Of a DNA stretch of 64,000 bases, positions 50,320 to 58,528 are shown one piece after another. A program made the position numbers and the translations under genes. The stretch's first letter is position 1. Each line of letters opens with the position of its first letter. The stretch is from JBFWPF01 sp050250135 (GTDB lineage Bacteria > Chlamydiota > Chlamydiia > Chlamydiales > JAFEGQ01). The stretch spans positions 1 to 64,000 of the forward strand of contig JBFWPF010000010.1 of NCBI GenBank assembly GCA_050250135.1, written 5' to 3'. A model generated the notes under the pieces. The model had not been told where the DNA came from, did not search any database, and saw only the letters and a list, made by a program, of their open reading frames with translations.

Positions 50320-51529
50320 GAGCTGCCTGGTCCTAGGGGGAGGGATCACGGGGCTGGCGTGCGCTTATGAGCTGCAAAAACAGGGAAAGCAGGTCACGCT
50401 GCTGGAGGCTTCAGGGCGACTCGGGGGCTGGATCGAGACCGAGCGGGGGGAATTTCTGTTCGAGAAGGGGCCAAAGAGTGTGTCGGCAGCCGCTCTCCCC
50501 TTCATCGAGGAGCTCGATCTTGGCCATGAGGTGATCTGGGCACAAACCCCAAGAAGATACCTATGGTGGAACGGCAGGCTCCACAAGGTCCCCACCACTC
50601 CTCTAGGGGTCATGGTGAGCCCCGTAATGAAGGGGATCCGATTAGCTCTACTCAAAGAGCCCCTTATCGGCCGCTATGACAAAGAGGATGAGTCGATCGG
50701 TCACTTCCTGATCCGCCGCTTCAACAAGGCTCTACTGGACCGGCTTGTCCACCCCTTCACAATGGCTCTCTATGGGAGTAGCCCCGCCGAGCTCTCGATC
50801 CGCTCTACCCTCCCCCACCTCTGGCAGCTGGAGCAGCAAAAGGGCTCGGTGATCCGAGGGATGGTGGGGCGGAGGCGCCAGCCACGGTTTTTCTCCTTTA
50901 AGCGGGGCCTCTCCCGGCTGGCGGAACGGCTCGGCGAGCGGCTTGAGGCAGAGATCGTGCTGAATTGCCCAGCGGAGAAGATCCGGTGCCACCGCGATCG
51001 GGTCGAGGTCGAAGCGGGAGGGAGGTCTTTTGTTGCCGACCATGCCTACGCTGCCCTCCCGCCGCCAGCCCTGGAGAGGCTCACCCGGGCACCCAAGGTT
51101 AGGGTTGAATCGGTCGGGAGGGTCGACCTGGGGTGGCGCAAAGGGGTGCTGAAAATGGCGGGGTCGGGCTACCTGGTCCCCTCAAGCGAAGAGGAGAGGA
51201 TCTGGGGGGCCAGTTGGGACTCGGCGATCTTCCCCGAGCAGAATGGGAGGGCGGGTGAGACCCGGATCACGGTGATGATGGCTGAGCCCACTGTTGAGGG
51301 TGCGCTAGAGGCGGTGGGGCGCCACCTGGGAATCGATGAGGTGCCCGATTTTGCCTCTGCCTACCGGATCGAGGGGGCGATACCGCAGTACGGGTATGGG
51401 CATGCCGAAAGGACCCAGCGGATGGAGCGGGATCTGCCCAAAAGACTCACCATTGTCGGCTCCTCTTTCTACGGAGTGTCGGTAAGCGATTGCATCAGCT
51501 CAGCACAAGCGGGTGGGTCCTCTCGTTGA
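50312..51529 (+). CDS. hemG: Protoporphyrinogen oxidase
   Basis: A 405-residue flavoprotein of the HemY/HemG(Y-type) family that oxidises protoporphyrinogen IX for haem synthesis. The FAD motif VLGGGITGLACAYELQKQG lies at the start with an acidic LLEASGRLGGW follow-on, and PFTMALYGSSPAELSI is the family substrate region. The C-terminal IVGSSFYGVSVSDCI closes the FAD site. Chlamydia CT745 hemG lies near mfd as well. Its start overlaps the AbiEii toxin gene by eight bases, and its end overlaps the convergent gene at 51495 by 35 bases. Confidence 0.92.
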   Translation: MRESCLVLGGGITGLACAYELQKQGKQVTLLEASGRLGGWIETERGEFLFEKGPKSVSAAALPFIEELDLGHEVIWAQTPRRYLWWNGRLHKVPTTPLGVMVSPVMKGIRLALLKEPLIGRYDKEDESIGHFLIRRFNKALLDRLVHPFTMALYGSSPAELSIRSTLPHLWQLEQQKGSVIRGMVGRRRQPRFFSFKRGLSRLAERLGERLEAEIVLNCPAEKIRCHRDRVEVEAGGRSFVADHAYAALPPPALERLTRAPKVRVESVGRVDLGWRKGVLKMAGSGYLVPSSEEERIWGASWDSAIFPEQNGRAGETRITVMMAEPTVEGALEAVGRHLGIDEVPDFASAYRIEGAIPQYGYGHAERTQRMERDLPKRLTIVGSSFYGVSVSDCISSAQAGGSSR

Positions 51530-51986
51530 GCCGGTCCCCATAATCGTATCCCAAAGTCCGCAAAGTGGACCGATAGGGATCGCGCCCGTTTCGGGTGTAG
51601 ACCGCGCCGGCGGTCCCATAGACGACCAAGAGGCCGGGCCCGAGATTGAGAGGGGCTGTCTTAGAAAAGAAGGTGGCCACCCCGTTGGGGTCGAGGTGCC
51701 ACCCCCCCACTACCCCCTGAAAGGCGCTCATCTCTTCCAGCGTAGCCCCCTCCAAAAGGGTGATCCGCTGGTCGTAGAGGAGGCGCAAGGGGCGGACGGC
51801 GATCAGTTGGGTCGCAACCTCAGCTAACTTTTTGCTTTTCACTAAAAGGGCAATCGCCTCATCTCCCCGCCATAGGTCCCTCCCCTCCCCTTCCGGGAGG
51901 ACAAAAGGGGTGAAGAGCCCTTCAAAAGCGATAGAGCCGTGCTGCTTGAAATAGTGGTGGTGATCGCTTACGAGGGCATAACGCAT
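51495..51986 (-). CDS. Conserved protein, possibly CT296-like
   Basis: A 163-residue soluble protein starting MRYALVSDHHHYFKQHG. Its size and position next to rnc match C. trachomatis CT296 (about 162 residues, with a fold like non-haem iron 2-oxoglutarate enzymes). I infer orthology mainly from that position; sequence identity could not be checked. It has several His residues but no complete iron-binding H-x-D...H triad that I can assign. Divergent from rnc across 37 bp and overlapping hemG at its 3' end. Confidence 0.6.
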   Translation of the reverse strand: MRYALVSDHHHYFKQHGSIAFEGLFTPFVLPEGEGRDLWRGDEAIALLVKSKKLAEVATQLIAVRPLRLLYDQRITLLEGATLEEMSAFQGVVGGWHLDPNGVATFFSKTAPLNLGPGLLVVYGTAGAVYTRNGRDPYRSTLRTLGYDYGDRLNERTHPLVLS

Positions 51987-52023
51987 GCTGGGATTATACA
52001 GGATGAGTGCGTAAAATGGTGCT

Positions 52024-52737
52024 ATGAATCCTCTGCAGGAATTTCAAAATAATATTGGTGAGATTGAGCGGCGGCTGGGCTACCTCTTTCACGACAAGCA
52101 GCTGCTCGAAATGGCCTTCACCCACCGCTCCTTTATCAACGAGCACAGGGAGCTGACCGCCGTCCACAACGAACGTCTTGAGTTTTTAGGGGATGCGGTC
52201 TTAGGGATGATCATCTCGGCCTACCTCTACGAGTTAGGGCCCCAGATGCCGGAAGGGGAGCTCTCCCTCCTCCGCTCCCGCCTGGTCGAAGCGGCCGCCT
52301 GCGCCGACTACACGGCCGAGCTGGGGGTGGGGGACCACCTCCTCTTGGGTAAGGGGGAGCGGATCCATGCCACTCGGGGGCGGGACTCGATGCACGCCAA
52401 CCTTTTTGAGGCGATCGTGGGGGCGATCTACCTCGATGGAGGTCTTGAGGTAACCAAACATTTTCTTTTCACCCACTTTGGCCCTACCTTTGCCGACCGG
52501 ATAGCCAATCCTGCCCAAAACTGGAAGGCCGAGCTGCAGGACTATACCCAGAGGACCCACGGGACGACCCCTGAGTACCGTCTGCTCGCCGAAGAGGGTC
52601 CCGACCACGCCAAGACCTTTGTGGTGGCGGTCTTTGTCCAGGGGGAGAAGCTCGGCCAGGGGGAGGGCCCCTCCAAAAAGGAGGCTCAGCAGCTGGCTGC
52701 CAAAGAGGCAATGGAGGAGCTACATGGCAAAGGTTAA
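52024..52737 (+). CDS. rnc: Ribonuclease III
   Basis: A 237-residue double-strand-specific RNase for rRNA and mRNA processing. The catalytic signature is NERLEFLGDAVLGMIIS near residues 47-63, with the second acidic cluster in ANLFEAIVGAIYLDGG. The C-terminal dsRNA-binding domain ends KKEAQQLAAKEAMEEL. It overlaps radA by 14 bases. The rnc-radA pair is conserved in Chlamydia (CT297-CT298). Confidence 0.95.
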   Translation: MNPLQEFQNNIGEIERRLGYLFHDKQLLEMAFTHRSFINEHRELTAVHNERLEFLGDAVLGMIISAYLYELGPQMPEGELSLLRSRLVEAAACADYTAELGVGDHLLLGKGERIHATRGRDSMHANLFEAIVGAIYLDGGLEVTKHFLFTHFGPTFADRIANPAQNWKAELQDYTQRTHGTTPEYRLLAEEGPDHAKTFVVAVFVQGEKLGQGEGPSKKEAQQLAAKEAMEELHGKG

Positions 52738-54088
52738 AAGCGCTTGGTTCTGTTCCGAGTGTGGTCATCAGCAGGTGAAATGGAGTGGGCAGTGCCCCGC
52801 TTGCGAGGCGTGGAATACGCTGCAGGAGGAGACTGTGGTGGCAGCGCAGAGCCGCTTTGAGGCACGGGGACCTGAGCCCTCTAAGCCCATTCAGCTGAAG
52901 GAGATCGCCCACCTAGTCACCCCCCGCTATACGACCGGCATGGGAGAGCTCGACCGGATGATGGGGGGCGGTGTGGTAGTCGGCTCGCTCACCCTGGTGG
53001 GGGGTGAGCCGGGGATCGGGAAATCGACCCTGCTGCTGCAGCTCACCCAGGCCTTTGCCGACAAGGGGCTAAAGGTGCTCTACATTTCGGCCGAAGAGTC
53101 GGTCCAGCAAACGGGTGAGCGGGCGGGGCGCCTCGGCGTCGACACCGACAACCTCTACCTCCTCAATGAGACCCACTTTTCGCTGATTCAAAAGCAGGTC
53201 GAGGCCCTCAGGCCCGAGGTGGTGATCGTCGACTCGATCCAGATGATCTACAAGGGGGAGATCCCCTCCGCCCCAGGCTCGGTCACCCAGGTGCGGGAGT
53301 CGGCGATGGAGTTTATGCACCTGGCCAAGCAACGGGGCATTGCCATCTTTTTGGTCGGCCATGTGACCAAGTCGGGAGAGCTCGCGGGCCCCCGCGTCCT
53401 GGAGCACCTGGTCGATACGGTTCTCTATTTTGAGGGGGATAAGCAGCACCACCTGCGGCTAATGCGAGGGGTGAAGAACCGGTTCGGGCCAACCGATGAG
53501 GTGGCCGTTTTCCAAATGGGCAGCAAAGGGCTCGAGCAGGTGGAGAATCCCTCTGAGCTATTCATTGAGGAGCGCCGCTCCGATTTGGCAGGCTCGGTTA
53601 TTGTGCCAACGCTGGAGGGGTCGCGGCCAATCCTGGTTGAGATTCAGGCGCTCGTCACCCGGACCGCCTACTCGACCCCCTCGCGCCGGTCGATCGGCCT
53701 CGACCAGAGCCGCCTGGCCCTGCTGCTAGCGGTCATGGAAAAGAGGCTCAGCTACCCGCTGACCGGCCACGATGTCTTTGTCTCGGTAGCAGGGGGGATC
53801 AAGGTGACCGAACCGAGCACCGACCTGGGGATTTTGCTCGCGGTCGCCTCGAGCTGGCTAGGGACACCGATTCCGTCGGACACCCTCGTGGTGGGAGAGG
53901 TGGGGCTCGGAGGTGAGGTCAGGACGGTCCGCCGGGTAGAGGCCCGCATTAAGGAGGGCAAACGGATGGGCTTTACCCGCTTTGTCCTCCCCAAGCGCTC
54001 CCTTAAGGGGCTCGATCGAGAGGGGACCCTCCTGGAGGGGGTCGACCTTGTCGAAGAGGCGATACAGGCTCTCTTGCCAAGTAAATAA
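52724..54088 (+). CDS. radA: DNA repair protein RadA (Sms)
   Basis: A 454-residue RecA-related helicase for recombination intermediates. It has an N-terminal four-Cys zinc finger (CSECGHQQVKWSGQCPAC), the P-loop GGEPGIGKSTLLLQ, the family KNRFGPTDEVAVF motif and a Lon-protease-like C-terminal domain (SVAGGIKVTEPSTDLG, GEVGLGGEVRTV). The ATG at 52724 follows GGAGGAG within the rnc end; the longer frame from 52619 is the rnc shadow. Same operon as rnc. Confidence 0.95.
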   Translation: MAKVKSAWFCSECGHQQVKWSGQCPACEAWNTLQEETVVAAQSRFEARGPEPSKPIQLKEIAHLVTPRYTTGMGELDRMMGGGVVVGSLTLVGGEPGIGKSTLLLQLTQAFADKGLKVLYISAEESVQQTGERAGRLGVDTDNLYLLNETHFSLIQKQVEALRPEVVIVDSIQMIYKGEIPSAPGSVTQVRESAMEFMHLAKQRGIAIFLVGHVTKSGELAGPRVLEHLVDTVLYFEGDKQHHLRLMRGVKNRFGPTDEVAVFQMGSKGLEQVENPSELFIEERRSDLAGSVIVPTLEGSRPILVEIQALVTRTAYSTPSRRSIGLDQSRLALLLAVMEKRLSYPLTGHDVFVSVAGGIKVTEPSTDLGILLAVASSWLGTPIPSDTLVVGEVGLGGEVRTVRRVEARIKEGKRMGFTRFVLPKRSLKGLDREGTLLEGVDLVEEAIQALLPSK

Positions 54089-54108
54089 TTTATTGACACT
54101 TTGGCAGT

Positions 54109-54546
54109 ATGGGAATATTGTCGTGGCAGTGGGCTCGGCTCGGCGAGCTTAGCCTGGATGCTCAGTATGAGCTCCATGAATTTCGGGGGGCGGTAGGGAG
54201 CCTGGGCCAGGGTATCGGCTACCTCGACACCGATTCGGAGGATCGGGAGGGTTACCATCTGCTTGGGTGGGAGGAGGGGAACTTGGTCGCCTACCTGCGG
54301 GTTCAGGATGAGGGAAAGGAACTTACCCTCGACCGGATGGGGGTGAGGCGAGCCGATCTGTGGCCAGCGTTGATTCGGGAGGCGCTCGAAGAGATGGGGC
54401 GCTCCTACAGGGGGCGCTCCATCACCCTCCAGGTCGATCCTCAGCTGGAGGGGACCTGTCAGGCGATGGGTTTTGTTGCGGTCAGCTCCCCCTTCAACCT
54501 AGAGGGGCGCCCCCACATCGAGATGACTAGCCGGCCCCGTGGCTAA
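54109..54546 (+). CDS. ElaA-like GNAT-fold protein
   Basis: A 145-residue protein resembling ElaA acetyltransferases: WQWARLGELSLDAQYELHEF at the start, then a D-x-D-S-E-D...YHLLG strand and NLVAYLRV, which match the family. The usual acetyl-CoA loop (R/Q-x-x-G-x-G/A) is not seen where expected; LDRMGVRRADLWPALIREAL stands in its place. The protein may thus be inactive or bind CoA differently. It follows radA by 20 bp and overlaps the convergent GIN-domain gene by 20 bases. Confidence 0.7.
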   Translation: MGILSWQWARLGELSLDAQYELHEFRGAVGSLGQGIGYLDTDSEDREGYHLLGWEEGNLVAYLRVQDEGKELTLDRMGVRRADLWPALIREALEEMGRSYRGRSITLQVDPQLEGTCQAMGFVAVSSPFNLEGRPHIEMTSRPRG

Positions 54547-55198
54547 CGGTGCCGATGCCGCGGATCTTCTGGGACACCTTGGGATTGCCGCGATAGCTGA
54601 CCGAGCCGGCCCCATTGACCTCAACGTTCAGCCGCTCAGAGGCGCTAACCTCAGCCTTGCCCGTCCCATTGATCTCAATATCGGTGCTCTCGGTCTGCAG
54701 ATCGAAGGCAAGGTAGCGGCCTGCCCCATTCACCTCCACCTCCTGGTGTTCGACCTGCCCCGCCATATTCACCTGGCCCGCTCCGTTGATCTCGACCTTC
54801 AGCTCGGTGCCCTCGATGGTAAGGTCCGCTTTGCTCGCCCCCTGGATCTCCAGAACCAGCATCTCCGTCGTCAGCGTCCCGGTATTGCTAAGCATAGCGG
54901 CCCCCTCAAGCGAGATCTTTTTGAGCCGCCTCACCCCCACCTCGTAGGTAATGGGTGTTTGCGAACCGATTCCGCGCGGTGTTTCGATTTTCAAGCTGTT
55001 CCCGTCAACGGTGGTTTTAAGCTGCCCAATCACCCCATCATCGGCCGTTACCCTGAGGGTAGCCCCCCCATCTTGGCTGATGATCAGGTTCCCAAACCCC
55101 TCAAACTCGATCTTCTCAAAATTCTTAACAGGTCGATCTTCACTCTTTGCGAAGAGGGTCATCGAAAGGGTGATTAACAGAGTAAGCGCAAGTCTCAT
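54527..55198 (-). CDS. Secreted GIN-domain (DUF2807) protein
   Basis: A 223-residue exported protein. A signal peptide MRLALTLLITLSMTLFAKS precedes a right-handed beta-helix-like repeat of the putative auto-transporter adhesin head GIN domain: KNFEKIEFEGFGNLII and then repeated short strands ending in NGAG or similar (EINGAGQVNM, EVNGAGRYL, EINGTGKAEV, EVNGAGSVSY). The domain is named for G-[IV]-N and its function is unclear; it is common in Bacteroidetes and unusual in chlamydiae, suggesting transfer. Single gene, convergent with the ElaA-like gene. Confidence 0.85.
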   Translation of the reverse strand: MRLALTLLITLSMTLFAKSEDRPVKNFEKIEFEGFGNLIISQDGGATLRVTADDGVIGQLKTTVDGNSLKIETPRGIGSQTPITYEVGVRRLKKISLEGAAMLSNTGTLTTEMLVLEIQGASKADLTIEGTELKVEINGAGQVNMAGQVEHQEVEVNGAGRYLAFDLQTESTDIEINGTGKAEVSASERLNVEVNGAGSVSYRGNPKVSQKIRGIGTVSHGAG

Positions 55199-55292
55199 AA
55201 TCTACCTCCTAGGTATCTGCCCACCCTAGCCCTTTTGCCGAAATATTGGATAGAGGCTATACCTGGTGGAAAACATGAGCAAGGAGATCGCC

Positions 55293-55913
55293 ATGCCCGC
55301 AACACTGCAACAACAGACCCTTCCCGACCTCGAGTACGACTACAACGCCCTCGAGCCGGTGATCAGCGCCGAAATCATGGAGCTCCACCACAAAAAGCAC
55401 CACCAGGCCTACATCAACAACTACAACAAATTGGCCGAGCAACACCACGAGGCCGAAGCCAAAGGGGATGTCGCCAAGATGATCGCCCTCCAGTCGGGGC
55501 TGAAATTCAACGGGGGGGGCCACGTGAACCACACGATCTTTTGGACCAACCTCGCCCCCCAAAACAAGGGTGGGGGAAAGGCTCCAAGCGGCCCCCTTGC
55601 CGATGCGATCAAAGCCCAGTGGGGCTCCCTGGATGCCTTTATTGAAAAATTTAATGCGCGCACAGCGGCGATTCAAGGGTCGGGATGGGGATGGCTAGGT
55701 TACTGCCCTGAGGATAAACGCCTTGAGATAGCGACCTGCGCAAACCAAGATCCCCTCAGCACCGAAGGGCTAGTCCCCTTACTCGGGGTCGATGTCTGGG
55801 AGCACGCCTACTACCTCCAGTACAAGAATGTCCGCCCCGATTACCTCAAGGCGATCTGGAAAGTGATCAACTGGGCCAATGTAGCTGAGCGGTATCAACG
55901 CGCTAAGGGTTAG
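55293..55913 (+). CDS. sodA: Superoxide dismutase (Mn/Fe family)
   Basis: A 206-residue enzyme that removes superoxide. Metal ligands are in MELHHKKHHQAYINNYN (first His), VNHTIFW (second His) and DVWEHAYYLQYKN (Asp and His). The GGGHVNH segment and the Gln in AAIQGSGWGWLG suggest the Mn type, but this is not certain. AAGGAG six bases before ATG 55293 sets the start; GTG 55266 and ATG 55275 lie upstream in frame. In Chlamydia sodM is followed by accD, as here. Confidence 0.95.
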   Translation: MPATLQQQTLPDLEYDYNALEPVISAEIMELHHKKHHQAYINNYNKLAEQHHEAEAKGDVAKMIALQSGLKFNGGGHVNHTIFWTNLAPQNKGGGKAPSGPLADAIKAQWGSLDAFIEKFNARTAAIQGSGWGWLGYCPEDKRLEIATCANQDPLSTEGLVPLLGVDVWEHAYYLQYKNVRPDYLKAIWKVINWANVAERYQRAKG

Positions 55914-55926
55914 GTTTTTTCTTTAC

Positions 55927-55968
55927 TTGTAATAATTAGGGGAGACCCTATAAAATAGATTATTACAA
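55927..55968 (+). promoter_or_regulatory. accD-operon promoter inside a perfect inverted repeat
   Basis: TTGTAATAAT (55927-55936) and ATTATTACAA (55959-55968) are perfect inverted copies 22 bp apart. The first contains the -35 box TTGTAA. The -10 TATAAA (55949-55954) lies between them with a 16-bp spacer, so the second arm covers the likely start site. This layout is that of a repressor operator. The regulated genes are accD, dut, ptsN and the second ptsN. Confidence 0.7.
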
Positions 55969-55981
55969 ATAGGGAGCTATT

Positions 55982-56905
55982 ATGGGACTCTTTTCCCGAG
56001 TGAAGCCAAAGCTGCAGGCGCTGCCTAAAGCCAAAGAGAATTTTAACGGCTGGCAGAAGTGTGAGGGGTGTGAGGAGCTGATCCACCAGAAGGACCTGGA
56101 GAAAAACCTCCAGTGTTGCCCGAAGTGTGACCACCACTACCGCCTTTCGGCTAAGGTCCGGATCGCTACTCTTACCGACCCCGACTCTTTTAAGGAGCTG
56201 TTCGGGGAGATTCAGCCGGTCGATGCCCTCCACTTTGTCGACACAGAGAGCTACAAGAACCGGATCAAGGCGGCCCAGAAGCGGTCGGGGGCAAAGGATG
56301 CGGTGGTGACGGGGATAGGGATGATCCGCTCCCATCCGGTGGCGCTTGCTGCCCTCGACTTTGATTTTATGGGGGGATCGATGGGGTCGGTGATGGGGGA
56401 AAAACTCACCCGCCTGATCGAGCATGCAGCCGAGAAGGGCTTGCCGCTGGTGATCGTATCGGCCTCAGGCGGAGCGCGGATGCAAGAGTCGTTTCTGTCG
56501 CTGATGCAGATGGCCAAGACCGCTTCGGCCCTAAACAAGCTGTCGGAGAGGGGGCTCCCCTTTATCTCGGTCCTCACCCACCCCACCTCGGGCGGCGTGA
56601 CCGCCTCTTTTGCAGCGCTTGGCGATGTGATCATCGCTGAGCCTAAAGCGCTCATCTGCTTTGCTGGTCCCCGGGTGATCGAGCAGACCATCAAGCAGAC
56701 CCTCCCCGAGGGGGCACAGCGCTCCGAATTCCTTCTGAAACATGGGATGATCGACCGGATCGTCCCCCGAAGCAAGCTGCAGGGGACCCTTGCCACCTTA
56801 CTCGAGTACCTGACGGGAAATGGGAAGCAGGCAACGCGGATCTCCAGCCAAGAGCTGGTCTCTTCACTCAAACAGTTGATCAACACTGCCGATGAAAAAA
56901 ATTAA
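55982..56905 (+). CDS. accD: Acetyl-CoA carboxylase carboxyltransferase beta subunit
   Basis: A 307-residue subunit of the enzyme that makes malonyl-CoA for fatty acid synthesis. The four-Cys zinc ribbon is visible at the start (CEGCEELIH and CCPKCDHHY). The crotonase-type core has MGGSMGSVMGEKLTR and ASGGARMQES. GGGAG precedes the ATG by a few bases. It is the first gene of accD-dut-ptsN-ptsN and overlaps dut by 14 bases. A palindromic promoter region lies upstream. Confidence 0.96.
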   Translation: MGLFSRVKPKLQALPKAKENFNGWQKCEGCEELIHQKDLEKNLQCCPKCDHHYRLSAKVRIATLTDPDSFKELFGEIQPVDALHFVDTESYKNRIKAAQKRSGAKDAVVTGIGMIRSHPVALAALDFDFMGGSMGSVMGEKLTRLIEHAAEKGLPLVIVSASGGARMQESFLSLMQMAKTASALNKLSERGLPFISVLTHPTSGGVTASFAALGDVIIAEPKALICFAGPRVIEQTIKQTLPEGAQRSEFLLKHGMIDRIVPRSKLQGTLATLLEYLTGNGKQATRISSQELVSSLKQLINTADEKN

Positions 56906-57332
56906 GATCCCTACCCTTGTACAGGAGGGGGCCGAAGTCCCCACCTACGGTACGCCGGGGGCGGCCGGAGCCGACGTTCGAGCCCACCTTGAAAAGGGCG
57001 TCACCCTTAACCCCGGCCAGCGGATCCTTATCCCGACCGGCCTTAAGATGGCTATCCCTGAGGGGTATGAGATTCAGGTGAGGCCCCGCTCAGGCCTTGC
57101 CCTAAAACAGGGGATCACCGTACTGAATACTCCAGGGACGATTGATTCGGACTACAGGGGGGAGATTGGAGTAATCCTCATCCACCTTGGCCAGGAACCC
57201 TTTGTGATCGAGCCGGGGATGAGAATTGCCCAGCTGGTCCTAGCGCCGGTCGTCTCGGCTGAGTTTATTGAACATGAGGAGCTCCTCAGCTCGGCGCGAG
57301 GACTGGGGGGCTTTGGCAGCACAGGACAGTAA
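56892..57332 (+). CDS. dut: dUTPase
   Basis: A 146-residue trimeric dUTP pyrophosphatase that keeps uracil out of DNA and supplies dUMP. All five motifs are seen: AAGADVRA, RPRSGLALKQG, TIDSDYRGEIGV, RIAQLVLAP and the C-terminal GLGGFGSTGQ. Its start lies inside accD and its stop (TAATG) touches the ptsN start. Order as in Chlamydia CT292. Confidence 0.96.
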   Translation: MKKIKIPTLVQEGAEVPTYGTPGAAGADVRAHLEKGVTLNPGQRILIPTGLKMAIPEGYEIQVRPRSGLALKQGITVLNTPGTIDSDYRGEIGVILIHLGQEPFVIEPGMRIAQLVLAPVVSAEFIEHEELLSSARGLGGFGSTGQ

Positions 57333-57793
57333 TGACCGATCTGGACAAGGTGATCGACCCAAACACCATCCTCTTCCTCAAGGTAGAGGAGCGAGATGAG
57401 GCGATCAAAGAGCTCGTCGAGTGCCTCCATAGGAGCCATAAACTCAAAGTCCCCGACCCCTTTCTTGCTGCGGTGCTAGCCCGTGAGACCCTGGTCTCAA
57501 CCGGTATTGGGATGGGGGTGGCCTTTCCTCACGCTAAACTCCCCGAGCTAAAGCAATTTTTTGTCGCCATTGGGATCCAAAAGGAGAGGGGAATCGAATG
57601 GCACTCCCCTGATCGGACACCGGTCCGGCTGATCTTTTTGATCGGGGGCCCCGACAATCAGCAGAATGCCTACCTTACCCTCCTTTCCCGCCTCACCGTC
57701 GTCCTCAAGGAGGAGGAGTGCCGGAAAAAGCTCCTCAAAGCTGAGAGCGCTGAGGAGGTCGCCGAGTTGATTATCAGCTACACACCCGATTGA
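57332..57793 (+). CDS. ptsN: PTS-Ntr EIIA protein, first copy
   Basis: A 153-residue EIIA-Ntr (PtsN) protein. The phosphorylated His lies in GMGVAFPHAKLPEL near residue 67. PtsN proteins pass regulatory signals, often on potassium or nitrogen status, from an EI-Ntr/NPr phosphorelay; chlamydiae keep such proteins without sugar PTS permeases in many cases. Starts one base after the dut stop begins (TAATG). A short hairpin-prone gap separates it from the second ptsN. Confidence 0.92.
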   Translation: MTDLDKVIDPNTILFLKVEERDEAIKELVECLHRSHKLKVPDPFLAAVLARETLVSTGIGMGVAFPHAKLPELKQFFVAIGIQKERGIEWHSPDRTPVRLIFLIGGPDNQQNAYLTLLSRLTVVLKEEECRKKLLKAESAEEVAELIISYTPD

Positions 57794-57841
57794 CGGGAAA
57801 CGGATCCCTCTCTATACGGGGGTATTGCTTAGGAGGTAGTG

Positions 57842-58528
57842 ATGGACCTAAAGATTGCGGACGTTGCCAAGCTCCTTCATGTCTCCGAAGAGGCGATCGA
57901 GCGGTTGCTAAAAGAGGAGAAAATCCCCTCCTACCGGATCCAGGATGAGGTCCGTTTTAACCGGAGTGAGGTGGAGGCCTGGATGATGGAGGTCCAAGTC
58001 GACCAGGAGGGGAACTGGATCCTCGGCAGCTCAGCTGAACCCGACAAGGGGATGCACAAGTTTAGCCTCTACCGGGCGCTCAACAAGGGAGAGGTTTACG
58101 ACGGGGTTGCCGGCGGGACTAAGGAGGTGCTCATCCGCGCTGCTGTAGCCCAGATGGCGCCCAAGTTTAAGCTCGATGCTGAAGGGATCTCTGGCCTCCT
58201 TCTCGACCGGGAGAGGCTGATGCCGACCGCCCTCAATCACGGCATTGCCTTGCCCCATACCCGCGACTTTCTGCTCGACAGCTTTCACGATGTGGTCGCG
58301 GTGGTCTATCCGGCAAAGCCGATTGAGTATGGGGCGCTCGACGGCCAGCCGGTTCATACTCTCTTTTTCCTCTTTGCTTGTTCCGACAAGCGCCACCTCG
58401 ACCTTCTTTCGAAGGTTGCCCACTTTTGCAACGAGGAGAGCCACCGGCAGCTCCTCCTGACCCGGCCGAATCGGGTCGAACTCCTCGCCCGCATCCGAGA
58501 ATGGGAGGGGGGGCTCAAGCGGCCCTAA
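57842..58528 (+). CDS. ptsN: PTS-Ntr EIIA protein with N-terminal DNA-binding domain, second copy
   Basis: A 228-residue protein. Residues 1-50 form a MerR/excisionase-type helix-turn-helix (LKIADVAKLLHVSEEAIERL, then RFNRSEVEAWM). The rest is an EIIA-Ntr domain with the phosphoryl His in LNHGIALPHTRDFLLD. This fusion is known in Chlamydia (CT290) and would link phosphorylation state to DNA binding. ATG 57842 is chosen over GTG 57839 from the spacing to TAGGAGG. It ends the accD operon, convergent with clpC and overlapping its end by four bases. Confidence 0.92.
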   Translation: MDLKIADVAKLLHVSEEAIERLLKEEKIPSYRIQDEVRFNRSEVEAWMMEVQVDQEGNWILGSSAEPDKGMHKFSLYRALNKGEVYDGVAGGTKEVLIRAAVAQMAPKFKLDAEGISGLLLDRERLMPTALNHGIALPHTRDFLLDSFHDVVAVVYPAKPIEYGALDGQPVHTLFFLFACSDKRHLDLLSKVAHFCNEESHRQLLLTRPNRVELLARIREWEGGLKRP

